From Pseudomonadota bacterium (GTDB lineage Bacteria > Pseudomonadota > Alphaproteobacteria > Rhizobiales > Devosiaceae), in NCBI GenBank assembly GCA_023431205.1, contig JAEYXQ010000059.1, forward strand, positions 1 through 49,602: 49,602 bases of DNA, in the 5' to 3' direction. The position numbers were made by a program, and so were the translations under genes. The notes below the pieces were generated by a model, which worked only from the letters and a program-made list of their open reading frames with translations, was not told the origin of the DNA and made no database searches. Positions within the stretch are counted from its first letter, which is position 1, and every line of letters begins with the position of its first letter. Below, one piece after another: positions 16,855-25,700 of the stretch.

Positions 16855-18051
16855 CTAGCCCCGAGCCTTGAGCAGGCCCAAGCCAGCACCGCCCATGACC
16901 AGCAGGACGCAGAAACCGGCAACTACGGGAACGTAGGAGCCGGTGAAATCATGGACGTAGCCGGCAATGATGGGGGCTAGCATGGTTCCGGGCACCTGCA
17001 CCATCATCAGATTGCCCTGCACCGTTGCAAAGCCGGAGCGCCCGAACAGTTCCGCGCACAGGATCAGGACCAGAACCATGGGTGCGCCGGCGGCGACACC
17101 CAGCGCGCCGATCACCACGAGCATGGTGCCGAAACTCGGAGCCAGCGCAAAGCTGCCGATGGCGCCCCCCTCCACAACCAGCAGGGCGCCGAGAACAATC
17201 GGTAGCGTCGAGGGACGGACGTGGTCGGCGATATAGCCCGCCAGAAGGCGGACGGGCACGGTGAGCAGCACCATCCCCCCGAACAGCGTGGCGGCAAAGA
17301 CGGGGTCCAGCCCGAAATCGGTCATCAACGGCACGAGGTGAACCGACAGCCCGGTCGTCACTGAGGCCTGGGCAGTGAGGCCGCCGGCAATGATCCAGAA
17401 TGCCGGCTGACGCAGGACCGACCTAACCGGCTCCGAGGCTTCCTCGCGATCCTTCCCTGTGGATGGCGAACCAGTCCCCGGCTTTATGCCGAAGAACAGG
17501 TACGGGATCGGGATAAGCAGCAGGATGATGCCGCCCCAGATGACGCAGGTCTGCCGCCAGCCGAGATGCTCGATCATGGTCGTGACCAATGGAACGATCA
17601 GGGTTGCCACGACGGCCGAGATCGAGAAGCGGACAGCCAGCGCCATCCCGCCCTTGTCGGCCGCGGTGGCCACGACGAGCTTGTCGAGCGCCACGGTGAA
17701 TCCGGCGGCGATGCCGACGGAGAACACCAGCGACCAGACGATGTAGAGCTCGATCTCGGAGCGCACCGCGGCCAGCAGGAACAGCCCGATGGCAGACACC
17801 ACCATGCCGGCAATGACAATGGGCCGTGTGCCGTAGGCGTCGGTGATCCGGCCGATGGACGGCGAGGCCATGCCAGCCACGAACCGGCCGAGGCCGATGG
17901 CCGTGGAAATGGCGCCGCGCCCTGTTTCGAGGTCCAGCGCCATGGGCTTGAGCAGGGCCGAGACAGCGAAAGCTGCAAAGCCATGGCCGAAGCCGGTGAG
18001 CACGCCGGAGGTGGAGACCAGGCCCCAGCGTGCCCTGTTTGACCGCGTCAT
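16855..18051 (-). CDS. MFS transporter, oxalate/formate- or monocarboxylate-type
   Basis: This 398-residue major facilitator has about 12 hydrophobic segments and a charged central loop near residue 200 (GSPSTGKDREEASEP). GRFVAGMASPSIGRITDAYGTRP is the conserved loop between helices 2 and 3. The ATG overlaps the stop of dctM (ATGA), so it is translated with the TRAP transporter; a GTG five codons upstream is an alternative start. It is the last gene of the minus-strand operon that begins with three CoA-transferases. It may import an organic acid related to the TRAP substrate or export a product. Confidence 0.8.
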   Translation of the reverse strand: MTRSNRARWGLVSTSGVLTGFGHGFAAFAVSALLKPMALDLETGRGAISTAIGLGRFVAGMASPSIGRITDAYGTRPIVIAGMVVSAIGLFLLAAVRSEIELYIVWSLVFSVGIAAGFTVALDKLVVATAADKGGMALAVRFSISAVVATLIVPLVTTMIEHLGWRQTCVIWGGIILLLIPIPYLFFGIKPGTGSPSTGKDREEASEPVRSVLRQPAFWIIAGGLTAQASVTTGLSVHLVPLMTDFGLDPVFAATLFGGMVLLTVPVRLLAGYIADHVRPSTLPIVLGALLVVEGGAIGSFALAPSFGTMLVVIGALGVAAGAPMVLVLILCAELFGRSGFATVQGNLMMVQVPGTMLAPIIAGYVHDFTGSYVPVVAGFCVLLVMGGAGLGLLKARG

Positions 18052-19343
18052 AGATTGGGCAGCCACAGCACCAGGATCGGGAACGCGATCAGCATGGCCA
18101 CGTGCAGGACGTCAGCCCCCACGAAGGGCAAGGCGCCCCGGAACATGGTCGTCAGGGGGATGTCCTTGACGATACCGGACAGCACATAGACGTTCATCCC
18201 GACCGGCGGGGTGAGCAACGCAATCTCGGTCATGCGCACCACCAGCACGCCGAACAGAATGGCGTCAAAGCCAAGGGTGGTGATGAGAGGGAAGAACAGC
18301 GGAATGGTCAGGGTCATCATCGCCGAGGCATCGAGAACCATGCCCAGAAGGAAATAAACTCCCAGGATCATCAACAGCACCACCATCGGCGGGAAGCCGC
18401 CCTCGGTGACGAAGTTGACGATGTGAAGGGGGATGGTGCTCGCCGTGATGAAGCTGTTGAAGACCATGGCTCCGAAGAGGATGCCGAAGATCATGCCGGT
18501 GGTCTTGAGCGTGGAATAGATCGCGATCTTGGCGCTCTCGACCGTCAGGCGGCGGCGGATGATGGCAATGACCAGCGCACCGGCGGAACCGATCGCGCCC
18601 GCCTCTGTCGGCGTGAACCAGCCGGCGATGATGCCGCCCATCACCAGGGCGAACAGGGCCACCACCTCCCCGATCTGCAGAAAGCTGCGCATCTTCTCGG
18701 CAAGCGTGTATCGGGGGCCGCGGGGTCCCGCATTGGGATTGATCCGGCACCAGATCGCAATCGCAGTCATGTAGAACAGCGCCAGCAGGATCCCGGGGAT
18801 GATGCCGGCCGCGAAGAGCTTGCCGATCGAGGTCTCGGTCAGGATGCCGTAGATGATGAACATTCCTGATGGCGGGATGAGCGAGCCGATGGTGCCACCG
18901 GCAACCACGCTGCCCGAAGACAGGGCGTTGTCGTAGCCGTGCTTGCGCATCTCCGGCAGAGCGACGAGCCCCATGGTGGCGGTGGTGGCCAGGCTCGAGG
19001 CGTTCACCGACGCGAAGCCGGCGGAGGCGCCGATGGTCGCCATCGCAAGGCCGCCACGGCGCCTGCCCACCCATTTCGAGGCGAAGTCGAACAGGTCCCT
19101 GCCAATCCCCGCAGCGAACAGCAGGTGGGCCATGAACAGGAACAGCGGCACCGTTCCGATGGCATGGTTGGTGGCAAGGCTGAAGGTGGTGACGCCGACG
19201 CGCACGATGGCAGCATCGAAGTTGACCAGGATTGCAAACCCGACTGCCCCCACCAGGCCCATGGCGAAGCCGATCGGCATGCCGAAGCCGATCATGGTGA
19301 AAAGAATGCCGAGACCGATGAAGCCGACGGTGACCGAGGTCAT
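18048..19343 (-). CDS. TRAP transporter large permease, DctM type
   Basis: This 431-residue membrane protein has about 12 segments. SVVAGGTIGSLIPPSGMFIIYGILTE is the typical DctM motif, and LTPPVGMNVYVLSGI near the C-terminus is its second-half repeat. It works with the DctQ encoded upstream (4-base overlap, ATGA) and the DctP at 19922. With the three CoA-transferases in the same operon, the substrate is probably an organic acid that is activated by CoA transfer. Confidence 0.9.
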   Translation of the reverse strand: MTSVTVGFIGLGILFTMIGFGMPIGFAMGLVGAVGFAILVNFDAAIVRVGVTTFSLATNHAIGTVPLFLFMAHLLFAAGIGRDLFDFASKWVGRRRGGLAMATIGASAGFASVNASSLATTATMGLVALPEMRKHGYDNALSSGSVVAGGTIGSLIPPSGMFIIYGILTETSIGKLFAAGIIPGILLALFYMTAIAIWCRINPNAGPRGPRYTLAEKMRSFLQIGEVVALFALVMGGIIAGWFTPTEAGAIGSAGALVIAIIRRRLTVESAKIAIYSTLKTTGMIFGILFGAMVFNSFITASTIPLHIVNFVTEGGFPPMVVLLMILGVYFLLGMVLDASAMMTLTIPLFFPLITTLGFDAILFGVLVVRMTEIALLTPPVGMNVYVLSGIVKDIPLTTMFRGALPFVGADVLHVAMLIAFPILVLWLPNL

Positions 19344-19858
19344 GCTGAGGTGTCCAGATTGTGCTGTTCGTCCTCAGCGGGGATGCCGCGCAGCAGCTTG
19401 TAGCCCTGCCACACCAGAATGACGCAAAGGAGAGCGACTGCAGCGGCCATGCTCCAGCGGAACGGCGCCACAGGGATGTTGATGATGGGCGAGAGTTCGT
19501 TTTGGGCGCCGCGGCGGATGGCTTCGCGAATTGTAGCCCAGGCGACGACCACCCAGAACAGGGACCCGAGAAGCAGCGTGGTCCCGTGGATGCCCCGCCG
19601 CAGCCGATCGTTCTTGATCAGATCGACAAACAGCACCGCGCGCGTGTGCTCATGCTGCATCGCCGCATAGGCCAGCGAGATGCTGACCGCCGGAATGAGC
19701 AGCAGTTCGGCAATGGCATAGGTGCCCGGAAAGGCGATGTGCATGGCGCGGAACACCACGGTGATCACCGTCAGCAGCATCAGGCTGAAAATGGCGAGCA
19801 CACCGACGATGCCCGCAGCTTCACAGATGCGGCGCAGTATGCGGTCGACAACTTGCAT
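19340..19858 (-). CDS. TRAP transporter small permease, DctQ type
   Basis: This 172-residue protein has four hydrophobic segments (about 15-35, 50-70, 90-110 and 135-155), the standard DctQ architecture. ELLLIPAVSISLAYAAMQHEHTR matches the family. It lies 63 bases after dctP, a gap with a hairpin, and overlaps dctM by four bases. Confidence 0.87.
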   Translation of the reverse strand: MQVVDRILRRICEAAGIVGVLAIFSLMLLTVITVVFRAMHIAFPGTYAIAELLLIPAVSISLAYAAMQHEHTRAVLFVDLIKNDRLRRGIHGTTLLLGSLFWVVVAWATIREAIRRGAQNELSPIINIPVAPFRWSMAAAVALLCVILVWQGYKLLRGIPAEDEQHNLDTSA

Positions 19859-19880
19859 GGTTTGCCCCCTGGTCGCGGTT

Positions 19881-19904
19881 CCCCGCCGCCTTCCGGCAGC
19901 GGGG
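19881..19904. promoter_or_regulatory. Hairpin between dctP and dctQ
   Basis: CCCCGCCGCC pairs with GGCAGCGGGG, with one mismatch, around a TTCC loop. The hairpin lies in the only sizeable gap of the operon after the CoA-transferase genes. Such hairpins after binding-protein genes often stabilise the upstream message and lower permease expression. I infer that role from position. Confidence 0.45.
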
Positions 19905-19921
19905 CCGTTTGCTGTTCGCTA

Positions 19922-20932
19922 CTACTCGAGGGCGGCGCGGACCTTCTCGAGAACCTCCGTTCCGGGCAGACCGGCACTGTCGAGCTTGGCCGCGGTTTCA
20001 CGCGCTGCCGGCTCGAAGGCGCTGGAGTACTCGGCTATCACTTCGGGCGCCACGGCGTTGAACTCTACGCCCTGCTCCTCGCCATAGGACCGACCGGCAT
20101 CTTCGGCTTCCTGGGCATAGTCGTAGGTTGCCTGGGTCAGCCAGTCGATGTTGTCGAGGAACACCTGCTGGATGTCCTGGGGCAGGCTGTCCCAGGCCTG
20201 GGCATTGATTGCCCTGGAGGGGTAGGCGCCGCGGCTGTGCGGAAGTTCGGAATAGTAGTTGATGACCTCGGCAAAGCTGAGCGAGCGCAGCGCTTCATAG
20301 GGCGCGATGACGCCGTCCAGCACCCCGCGCTGCAGCGAGGGATAGGTGTCGGTCATCGGCATGGTGACGCCCTCGGCCCCTGCGGCAGACAGGGCACCGA
20401 TGTAGTCGGCGGCAGAACGAATGCGCAGCCCCTGCAGGTCCGAGACCTGCGTGAAGGGCTTCTCCCGCAGCATCAGATGCATGGGGGTGCCGACATTGTA
20501 GCCGAGCACCTGTGCGCCACCGAGTTCCTCGGCAAATTGCGGGTACTCGTTCCACAGGTCCAGGTAGACCTGCAGGACCTTCTGCGCATCGTCGTAGCCG
20601 TAGAAGAACTGCGGCGTCATGCGATTGAGATCGTATCCCGAGGTGGCGTAGATCGGCGCGATATAGGCCATGTCGGCCACACCGGCATTGAGCTCATCGA
20701 TGCCTTCGCGGCTGGTGATCAGCGAACCGCCCCAGAAAGCGGTGATCTGAACACGTCCGTCGGTCTGCTCGTGGATGCGGGCGATCCACTCCTCGTCAGC
20801 CCGCCCATAGGGATGCGTCGGCGTGTAGGTCGTCGAATAGGTGAGTTCGAACTCGGCGGCGAGAACCACTTCCGACGCCAAACCCAGACTGGACGCTGCA
20901 AGCAGCGCCAGTGTCAGCTTCTTGATACCCAT
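19922..20932 (-). CDS. TRAP transporter substrate-binding protein
   Basis: This 336-residue DctP-type protein has a signal peptide cleaved after about residue 26 (VVLAA). DLQGLRIRSAADYIGALSAAGAEGVTMP carries the conserved arginine region. It has an extra stretch at the start of the mature protein (ELTYSTTYTPTHPYGRADEEW) like TRAP proteins of the family that binds aromatic or aliphatic acids. The gene has its own ribosome binding site GAGGGAGGAAG. It is co-transcribed with dctQM and the CaiB-type genes. Confidence 0.87.
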   Translation of the reverse strand: MGIKKLTLALLAASSLGLASEVVLAAEFELTYSTTYTPTHPYGRADEEWIARIHEQTDGRVQITAFWGGSLITSREGIDELNAGVADMAYIAPIYATSGYDLNRMTPQFFYGYDDAQKVLQVYLDLWNEYPQFAEELGGAQVLGYNVGTPMHLMLREKPFTQVSDLQGLRIRSAADYIGALSAAGAEGVTMPMTDTYPSLQRGVLDGVIAPYEALRSLSFAEVINYYSELPHSRGAYPSRAINAQAWDSLPQDIQQVFLDNIDWLTQATYDYAQEAEDAGRSYGEEQGVEFNAVAPEVIAEYSSAFEPAARETAAKLDSAGLPGTEVLEKVRAALE

Positions 20933-20964
20933 AGTCTTCCTCCCTCATTGATCTTCTTGCCAGA

Positions 20965-22128
20965 TCAGGCGATTGGCTCCACCAGCTTGCTCCGCAGCCC
21001 GGGCTCGATCCCGAGTTCAGCCAACACCTCCTCCGTGTCGGCGCCGGGCAGGCGTCCCAGATTGCGAACCTCTGTTGTTCCATCGAGCCGCACCGGCTGG
21101 CCAAGCTGGCGCAACGGGGCATGCGCTGCCCCGGTCTCGATGACCATGCCGCGGGCTCGGTTGTGTTCATTGTCCAGTGCCTCGCCGACCTCCAGCACCG
21201 GAGCGAACTGCGTCCCCGCTGCCCCAAGGACATCGAGCCACTCGGCACGGTCGCGGCTGGCGAAAAGCTCTTCGAGTGCGGCCCTGATTTCCGGTCGCCG
21301 GGCAATGTCGTTCTGGCTCTCGATGAAATCAGGCCGGCCCACCGCCTCGCAGAACGCGCGCCAGTAGCGCGGCTCCATGTCGGTGGTGCAGATGAACTTG
21401 CCGTCGCGGGTGCGCCACAGGCCGATATCGGCTCGGCGCGTGCCGCGCGGCGGTATCCTGGACGGGTCGGGGTAGCGGGACAACACGTTGACTAGAAGGC
21501 TCATCGAGCAGTCGCTCATTGCCACATCGACGTGCCTGCCGGACCCGGTCCTGCCCCGTTCATGCAGGGCCGCCAGGGTGGCGAACGCGGCGTGGGTGCC
21601 GGTGATCACGTCTGCAGCGGGGATGCCCGGGAAGCTGGGCTCATCCGGGTTCTCCCCGGTGCGGGACAATACCCCAGCGATCGCCAGGGCTATGGGGTCG
21701 TGCCCGGGCTTGTCGCGATAGGGTCCGGTTTGGCCGCAAAGGGTAAGGCTGGTGTAGATCAGGTCCGGCTTCACGGCGCGCAAGACATCGTAGCCGAGGC
21801 CGATCTGATCCATGACGCCGGGGCGGTAGTCCTCGACCACGATGTCGGCGGTCGCCACAAGGGCCTTGATCGCTTCCTGCGCGTCGGGGTCGCCGATGTC
21901 GAGCATCACCGACCGTTTGTTGCGCGCCAGGATGTCCCCTTCGCGCAGCCGCTGCCGTTCGGCTGTGGACAACTTGTCCCATCCGAACACCTCGGCCTGC
22001 TTGGCGATCTCGCGGGGGTTTTCGATGCGGATGACCTCTGCACCCATATCCGCGAGGAGCCATGTGCAATACGGCCCCGGCAGGAACTTGGAAAAGTCGA
22101 CGACGCGAACATCCTGGAGCGCGCTCAT
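20965..22128 (-). CDS. Class III CoA-transferase (CaiB/FRC type)
   Basis: This 387-residue family III CoA-transferase has the catalytic aspartate present as D144 in KPGHDPIALAIAGV, which forms the aspartyl-CoA anhydride. RVVDFSKFLPGPYCTWLLADMGAEVIRIE at the start is the standard CaiB opening. It overlaps the preceding CoA-transferase by four bases (ATGA). It probably acts as a homodimer, separately from the heteromeric pair upstream. The donor and acceptor acids are unknown; formyl-CoA, succinyl-CoA and aromatic acyl-CoA partners all occur in the family. Confidence 0.85.
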   Translation of the reverse strand: MSALQDVRVVDFSKFLPGPYCTWLLADMGAEVIRIENPREIAKQAEVFGWDKLSTAERQRLREGDILARNKRSVMLDIGDPDAQEAIKALVATADIVVEDYRPGVMDQIGLGYDVLRAVKPDLIYTSLTLCGQTGPYRDKPGHDPIALAIAGVLSRTGENPDEPSFPGIPAADVITGTHAAFATLAALHERGRTGSGRHVDVAMSDCSMSLLVNVLSRYPDPSRIPPRGTRRADIGLWRTRDGKFICTTDMEPRYWRAFCEAVGRPDFIESQNDIARRPEIRAALEELFASRDRAEWLDVLGAAGTQFAPVLEVGEALDNEHNRARGMVIETGAAHAPLRQLGQPVRLDGTTEVRNLGRLPGADTEEVLAELGIEPGLRSKLVEPIA

Positions 22129-23216
22129 CTCTGGCGCTCCGCCACGTAGCGCGATGCCGGGATCGGCGCCGCCAGGATCCGACTGGGCGCATCCATGACC
22201 GCCGAGTGGAAGAGCGGCCCCGGAACCTCGACCCGTGCGCCTGTCTCTTCGTCGAGCACGGACACGAACAGCCCACGGGCCTTCAACTGTTCGCTGCTGC
22301 GGACATCGTCCGGATCAAGGATGACCGAAAGGCCCCAGCCCCGTTCGAGCGACCACTGGCCGAGTTGCGAACGCGTGTGCCGGGCAAAGAAGCGCTCGAA
22401 CTCCGCCTGCCAGACCTCGATGGTGTCCTGTGGCGTGTCGGCGACTAGGATCGCATCCCAGTCAATCGATGCGACTTGGCCGGTCTCCCCCTGCTCGGTC
22501 ATGACCGCCACCACCGCCCGCATCATTGATGGGTTGTCGATCATCGACCAGGTGACGTAGCCGTCCTTGCAGGGCCAGATCTGGCGCACGCCGGACTTGC
22601 CGCGCACCAGCATGTTGCCTTGTCGTCGCCCGATGCGGCCGGTCCACTCGTACATGACGGCTTCGCGGTAGTTGGCGAGCGTTGCACTCTGGAGGGCGGA
22701 CAAGTCCGCGGACTGCCCCTTCCCGGTCGTCCGGCGTGCATAAAGGCCCATCAGGGCAACGGTGGCAGCCTGAATACCGGTGAGGGCATAGGCCTGCTGG
22801 CCCGGAAATTTCAGCGGTGGCGCCTGCAGCTCGCCGGTGACGTGCATCAGCCCGGACAGGGCGAAAAGCGTGAGGTCGGTGGCCGGGCGGCTGGCGTAAG
22901 GTCCTTCGGCGCTGAAAGGCGCCACGCGGACATAGATGGCTTGCGGGGAAACTGCATCGGCAAGGTTGAAACGATCGCCGAGGCGCTGGCCGTCGAGCAC
23001 GATGTCGGCCTCGCCGGCCAACTCGCGAATAGCTGCTTCATCATCGGCGAGCAGCCGCACCTTGCCATGGTGCCAGGCCAGATCGCGGGACTTCTCCGGC
23101 GGGGTCTCCGCAAGTACCACTGCGACGTCCGCGCCCAGCTCCGCCAACATCCGCCCGCCGAAGTCGGTCAGGCCATCGGTGATCTCCAGCACGCGAACAC
23201 CGGCAAGCATGCTCAT
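22125..23216 (-). CDS. Class III CoA-transferase subunit with catalytic Asp
   Basis: This 363-residue CaiB-type protein has a diverged, shortened N-terminal region: the usual ADF...GP opening is RVLEITDGLTDFGGRML. The catalytic aspartate is present as D114 in RPATDLTLFALSGLM. GRIGRRQGNMLVRGKSG and the WPCKDGYVTWS region resemble subunits of two-component enzymes such as succinyl-CoA:benzylsuccinate CoA-transferase (BbsEF). It overlaps by four bases with the upstream CoA-transferase gene, whose product lacks the aspartate, so the two probably form one heteromeric enzyme. Confidence 0.8.
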   Translation of the reverse strand: MSMLAGVRVLEITDGLTDFGGRMLAELGADVAVVLAETPPEKSRDLAWHHGKVRLLADDEAAIRELAGEADIVLDGQRLGDRFNLADAVSPQAIYVRVAPFSAEGPYASRPATDLTLFALSGLMHVTGELQAPPLKFPGQQAYALTGIQAATVALMGLYARRTTGKGQSADLSALQSATLANYREAVMYEWTGRIGRRQGNMLVRGKSGVRQIWPCKDGYVTWSMIDNPSMMRAVVAVMTEQGETGQVASIDWDAILVADTPQDTIEVWQAEFERFFARHTRSQLGQWSLERGWGLSVILDPDDVRSSEQLKARGLFVSVLDEETGARVEVPGPLFHSAVMDAPSRILAAPIPASRYVAERQR

Positions 23217-24349
23217 GCGAGAACCCCTTCGCTGACCAGGTTCTCGAACTCGTCGTCAGCCAGGCCGACGGTGTCGACGAACACGGCCCGGTTGTGCTCC
23301 CCGAGCAGCGGCGCCCGGCGAACCTCACCCGGCGTACCGTGAAGCCTGTAAGGCGGCGCCGGCATATTGGCCGGCCCGAGGACAGGGTGATCCACCTTCC
23401 GGAAGTGTCCGGCCGCCGCAAGCTCGGGACTCTCTGAGACCCCCTTGCCGTCGAGAACGGGACCGCAGGGAACGCCGACCTCGCTCAGCCTGTCAAACAG
23501 CTCGGACTTGTCATAGCGGACTGTGGCAGCGCCCACCGTAGCGGGCTCGATATCGACGACGGAGAGTGCCCCTTTCAGGGCATCGGCCTGCTCTGCGTTC
23601 TCCAGGGCAATCGCGACCCACTGATCCGCGCCTGCAGTGGGGAATACCCCATGAAGCAGGAAGGCCGGATCGTCATTGCCGGTCTTGTCGGCGCGCTCCT
23701 GCGCGTAAAGATCGCTGATGACGTGCACCATCGGCTCGATCTGGGAAACATCCAGATGCTGGCCCTCCCCCGTTCGGGCGCGATGTTCCAGCGCGGCCAG
23801 AATGGCGACGGTCAGGAACATCGGCGCGACGACGTCCCCATAGGCCAGTGGCGGCATGTGTGGCGGCTGTCCGGCACTGCCCGTCAGCCAGGCATGCCCG
23901 GAATGGGCAGCGGCGGAGTTGCCATACCCTCGGAAGCCGCTCATCGGCCCCGTCTTGCCGGCGACCGAGACGCTGGCGAGGATGATGTCGGGCTTGATTT
24001 GCCGGAGCACAGAATAGCCCAGCCCGATCCGGTCCATGAAGCCGGGCCCAAAATTCTCGACCACGACATCGGCCCAGGCAACCAGCCGCTTGGCCACCTC
24101 CACTCCGCGTGGATCAGACAGATTGATGGTGACGCTGAGCTTGGACGTATTGGTCTGGGCGAAGAAGGCCGAGCCGTTGAAGTCCTTCCGGTCGCCCGCG
24201 AATGGCGGCGAAAGTCGACCAAGGTCGAGGCGCTTGCGGGATTCAACCTTGATCACCGTGGCGCCATTGTCGGCGAGGTCCTTGGTCGCGCGCGGCCCCG
24301 CGCCCACCCAAGAGAAATCGGCGATCTTCAAATCGGCCAACGCGCCCAC
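23213..24349 (-). CDS. Class III CoA-transferase subunit lacking catalytic Asp
   Basis: This 378-residue CaiB-type protein starts, in my reading, at GTG with GGGAGGAG seven bases upstream; the open frame runs on to 24400, but over the operators at 24388-24403. At the position of the catalytic aspartate it has GYGNSAAAHSGH, with glycine near residue 143. Such subunits are known in heteromeric class III transferases, where the partner supplies the aspartate. It is the first gene of a seven-gene operon: three CoA-transferases, dctPQM and an MFS carrier. Confidence 0.8.
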   Translation of the reverse strand: MGALADLKIADFSWVGAGPRATKDLADNGATVIKVESRKRLDLGRLSPPFAGDRKDFNGSAFFAQTNTSKLSVTINLSDPRGVEVAKRLVAWADVVVENFGPGFMDRIGLGYSVLRQIKPDIILASVSVAGKTGPMSGFRGYGNSAAAHSGHAWLTGSAGQPPHMPPLAYGDVVAPMFLTVAILAALEHRARTGEGQHLDVSQIEPMVHVISDLYAQERADKTGNDDPAFLLHGVFPTAGADQWVAIALENAEQADALKGALSVVDIEPATVGAATVRYDKSELFDRLSEVGVPCGPVLDGKGVSESPELAAAGHFRKVDHPVLGPANMPAPPYRLHGTPGEVRRAPLLGEHNRAVFVDTVGLADDEFENLVSEGVLA

Positions 24350-24387
24350 AGCGCACTCCTCCCTCACGCCGACAACCAGTGCCGATC

Positions 24388-24403
24388 TTATTGTCGACAA
24401 TAA
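24388..24403. promoter_or_regulatory. Perfect palindrome TTATTGTCGACAATAA, GntR/FadR type
   Basis: A 16-base perfect palindrome lies 38 bases before the CoA-transferase operon start. Its core TTGTCGACAA recurs before the P450 (28765) and, with one change, before the ABC operon (30813). FadR-subfamily regulators often bind TTGT-NN-ACAA, and such a gene lies at 30057-30710. Confidence 0.6.
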
Positions 24404-24404
24404 T

Positions 24405-24421
24405 GGTTCAGCGAATGAACT
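24405..24421. promoter_or_regulatory. Operator-like GGTTCA-GCGAA-TGAACT
   Basis: It directly abuts the palindrome at 24388 and overlaps the last codons of the dehydratase-like gene. It matches AGTTCA-N5-TGAACT at 26847 and 27492 except for one base, with the same spacing. The MarR protein at 26947 is the likely binder. Confidence 0.65.
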
Positions 24422-25700
24422 ATGTCAATTGCTCTCCGGCAAGGACTGCATCCAGTTCGGGCACAATCCGTGCCAGCATTTCGCTGCGGTTCCATTGGCG
24501 CGGATCGACCATGTCGGACCACACCTTGATCACGCGCACACCCGCTTCTTCGAGCGCCTGTTTGGCGAACAGCGAGCCATGGCCCGAAAAGCGGTCGTGC
24601 TCGGGGATGAGCATCAGCGCAACATCGATCCGGTAGCGCCTGGCCTGCTCCACCATCCAGCTGTTGATCCACGGCGGCTGGTGAAGCTGCTCATTCATGG
24701 CCGACACCCGGGCGGCCAGTGCGCGCAGCGGATCGCCGTGGCTTTCGCGGATATATCCATCCGCTGCAAAGGGTAGATACATCGACCAGGTAAAGACGGC
24801 GCCGTGACTTTCCTCGAAGGCGGAATAAAAGCTTGTATCGAACCACAGGCCGGCACCGATCCACATCATGCGGATCTGCTCATTCTCGACGACGGAGGTC
24901 CCTGCCTTCACGCGGTCTGCCACCTCGTCGCGGAACCGCGTCGCGTGGGCGATGGCCCAGTCCGAACCGCGATGCCACTGCGGGATCATCACATTCGGAA
25001 TCTGCTCCGAGATGCGGATCGGGCAGCGCGGGGCAGTGGCGATGAGCTCGGATGCCTCCTCGCAGATCCGCTCCTGCAGGTTGATCCGGTCCATGTAGTG
25101 CGCGAAGCCTTCATGGTCGAAGCGGCGCCCGGTGAGCGCCTCCAACTGATCGATCAATGTCTTGAACTCGGCCACCATCAGGTCGAGCCGGTCGGTTTCG
25201 TAGAGACTCTCCCATTCCGTGCGGGCAAGGCGCCACCAATCCGGCTGCGGCGACGGCACGGCCGGAGAGGAGAGCAGCGCCAAAGGCGCCCCGGTCTTTT
25301 CGGCCCAAAGTGAGAATATCTTCTGGTGATCGTCGGCGCTTTGGCGGGCGCACAGGATGGCAGGTGTCGGCAGCCCACCCCATGGCTGACGGGACGTGTC
25401 CCCTTCCAGCTCGGCGATCAGCGGCAGGCTGGAATAGCGCGCAAGCCGTTCATGGAAGCCGGCTGCCTCCATGTAGTCGAAATAGTATTCGGACAGCTGC
25501 TTGGCTGCGATGATGGCAGACCACCACTGATTGGTGACGATGGGCAAGCCGATGTGGTGGAACAGTTCGTGCGGGGTGTCCGCATTGACGAAGGCGTATT
25601 GCGCCCCGGAGGTAATCTGCGCCCGCAGCCCCTTGGCCCATTCGCGCTGGTACTCGGTGGCTGCGGTGGTCGATTGCAAGGGCGAGTATTCGTGGCTCAC
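24420..25700 (-). CDS. 2-hydroxyacyl-CoA dehydratase / benzoyl-CoA reductase-like subunit
   Basis: This 426-residue protein has the HgdB/BcrB-type architecture (2-hydroxyacyl-CoA dehydratase D-component family). TPHELFHHIGLPIVTNQWW near the start, LPTPAILCARQSADDHQKIFSLW, the LEALTGRRFDHEGFAHYMDRIN helix and a C-terminal IKVWSDMVDPRQWN are recognisable. Only three cysteines are present. Where the family usually has HxSC in the C-terminal domain, this protein has EHDRFSGHGSLF. The set of iron-sulfur ligands therefore looks incomplete. It overlaps its partner gene by four bases (ATGA). It may be a divergent, non-classical member; the reaction is unknown. Confidence 0.7.
   Translation of the reverse strand: MSHEYSPLQSTTAATEYQREWAKGLRAQITSGAQYAFVNADTPHELFHHIGLPIVTNQWWSAIIAAKQLSEYYFDYMEAAGFHERLARYSSLPLIAELEGDTSRQPWGGLPTPAILCARQSADDHQKIFSLWAEKTGAPLALLSSPAVPSPQPDWWRLARTEWESLYETDRLDLMVAEFKTLIDQLEALTGRRFDHEGFAHYMDRINLQERICEEASELIATAPRCPIRISEQIPNVMIPQWHRGSDWAIAHATRFRDEVADRVKAGTSVVENEQIRMMWIGAGLWFDTSFYSAFEESHGAVFTWSMYLPFAADGYIRESHGDPLRALAARVSAMNEQLHQPPWINSWMVEQARRYRIDVALMLIPEHDRFSGHGSLFAKQALEEAGVRVIKVWSDMVDPRQWNRSEMLARIVPELDAVLAGEQLT

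Noticed and set aside
19361..21367. Open frame of 668 codons on the plus strand
   Set aside because: It lies antisense to a clear dctQ-dctP-CaiB series with family motifs, signal peptide and ribosome binding sites; its own product is rich in His, Arg and Gly without recognisable motifs. High GC content makes long antisense frames common.
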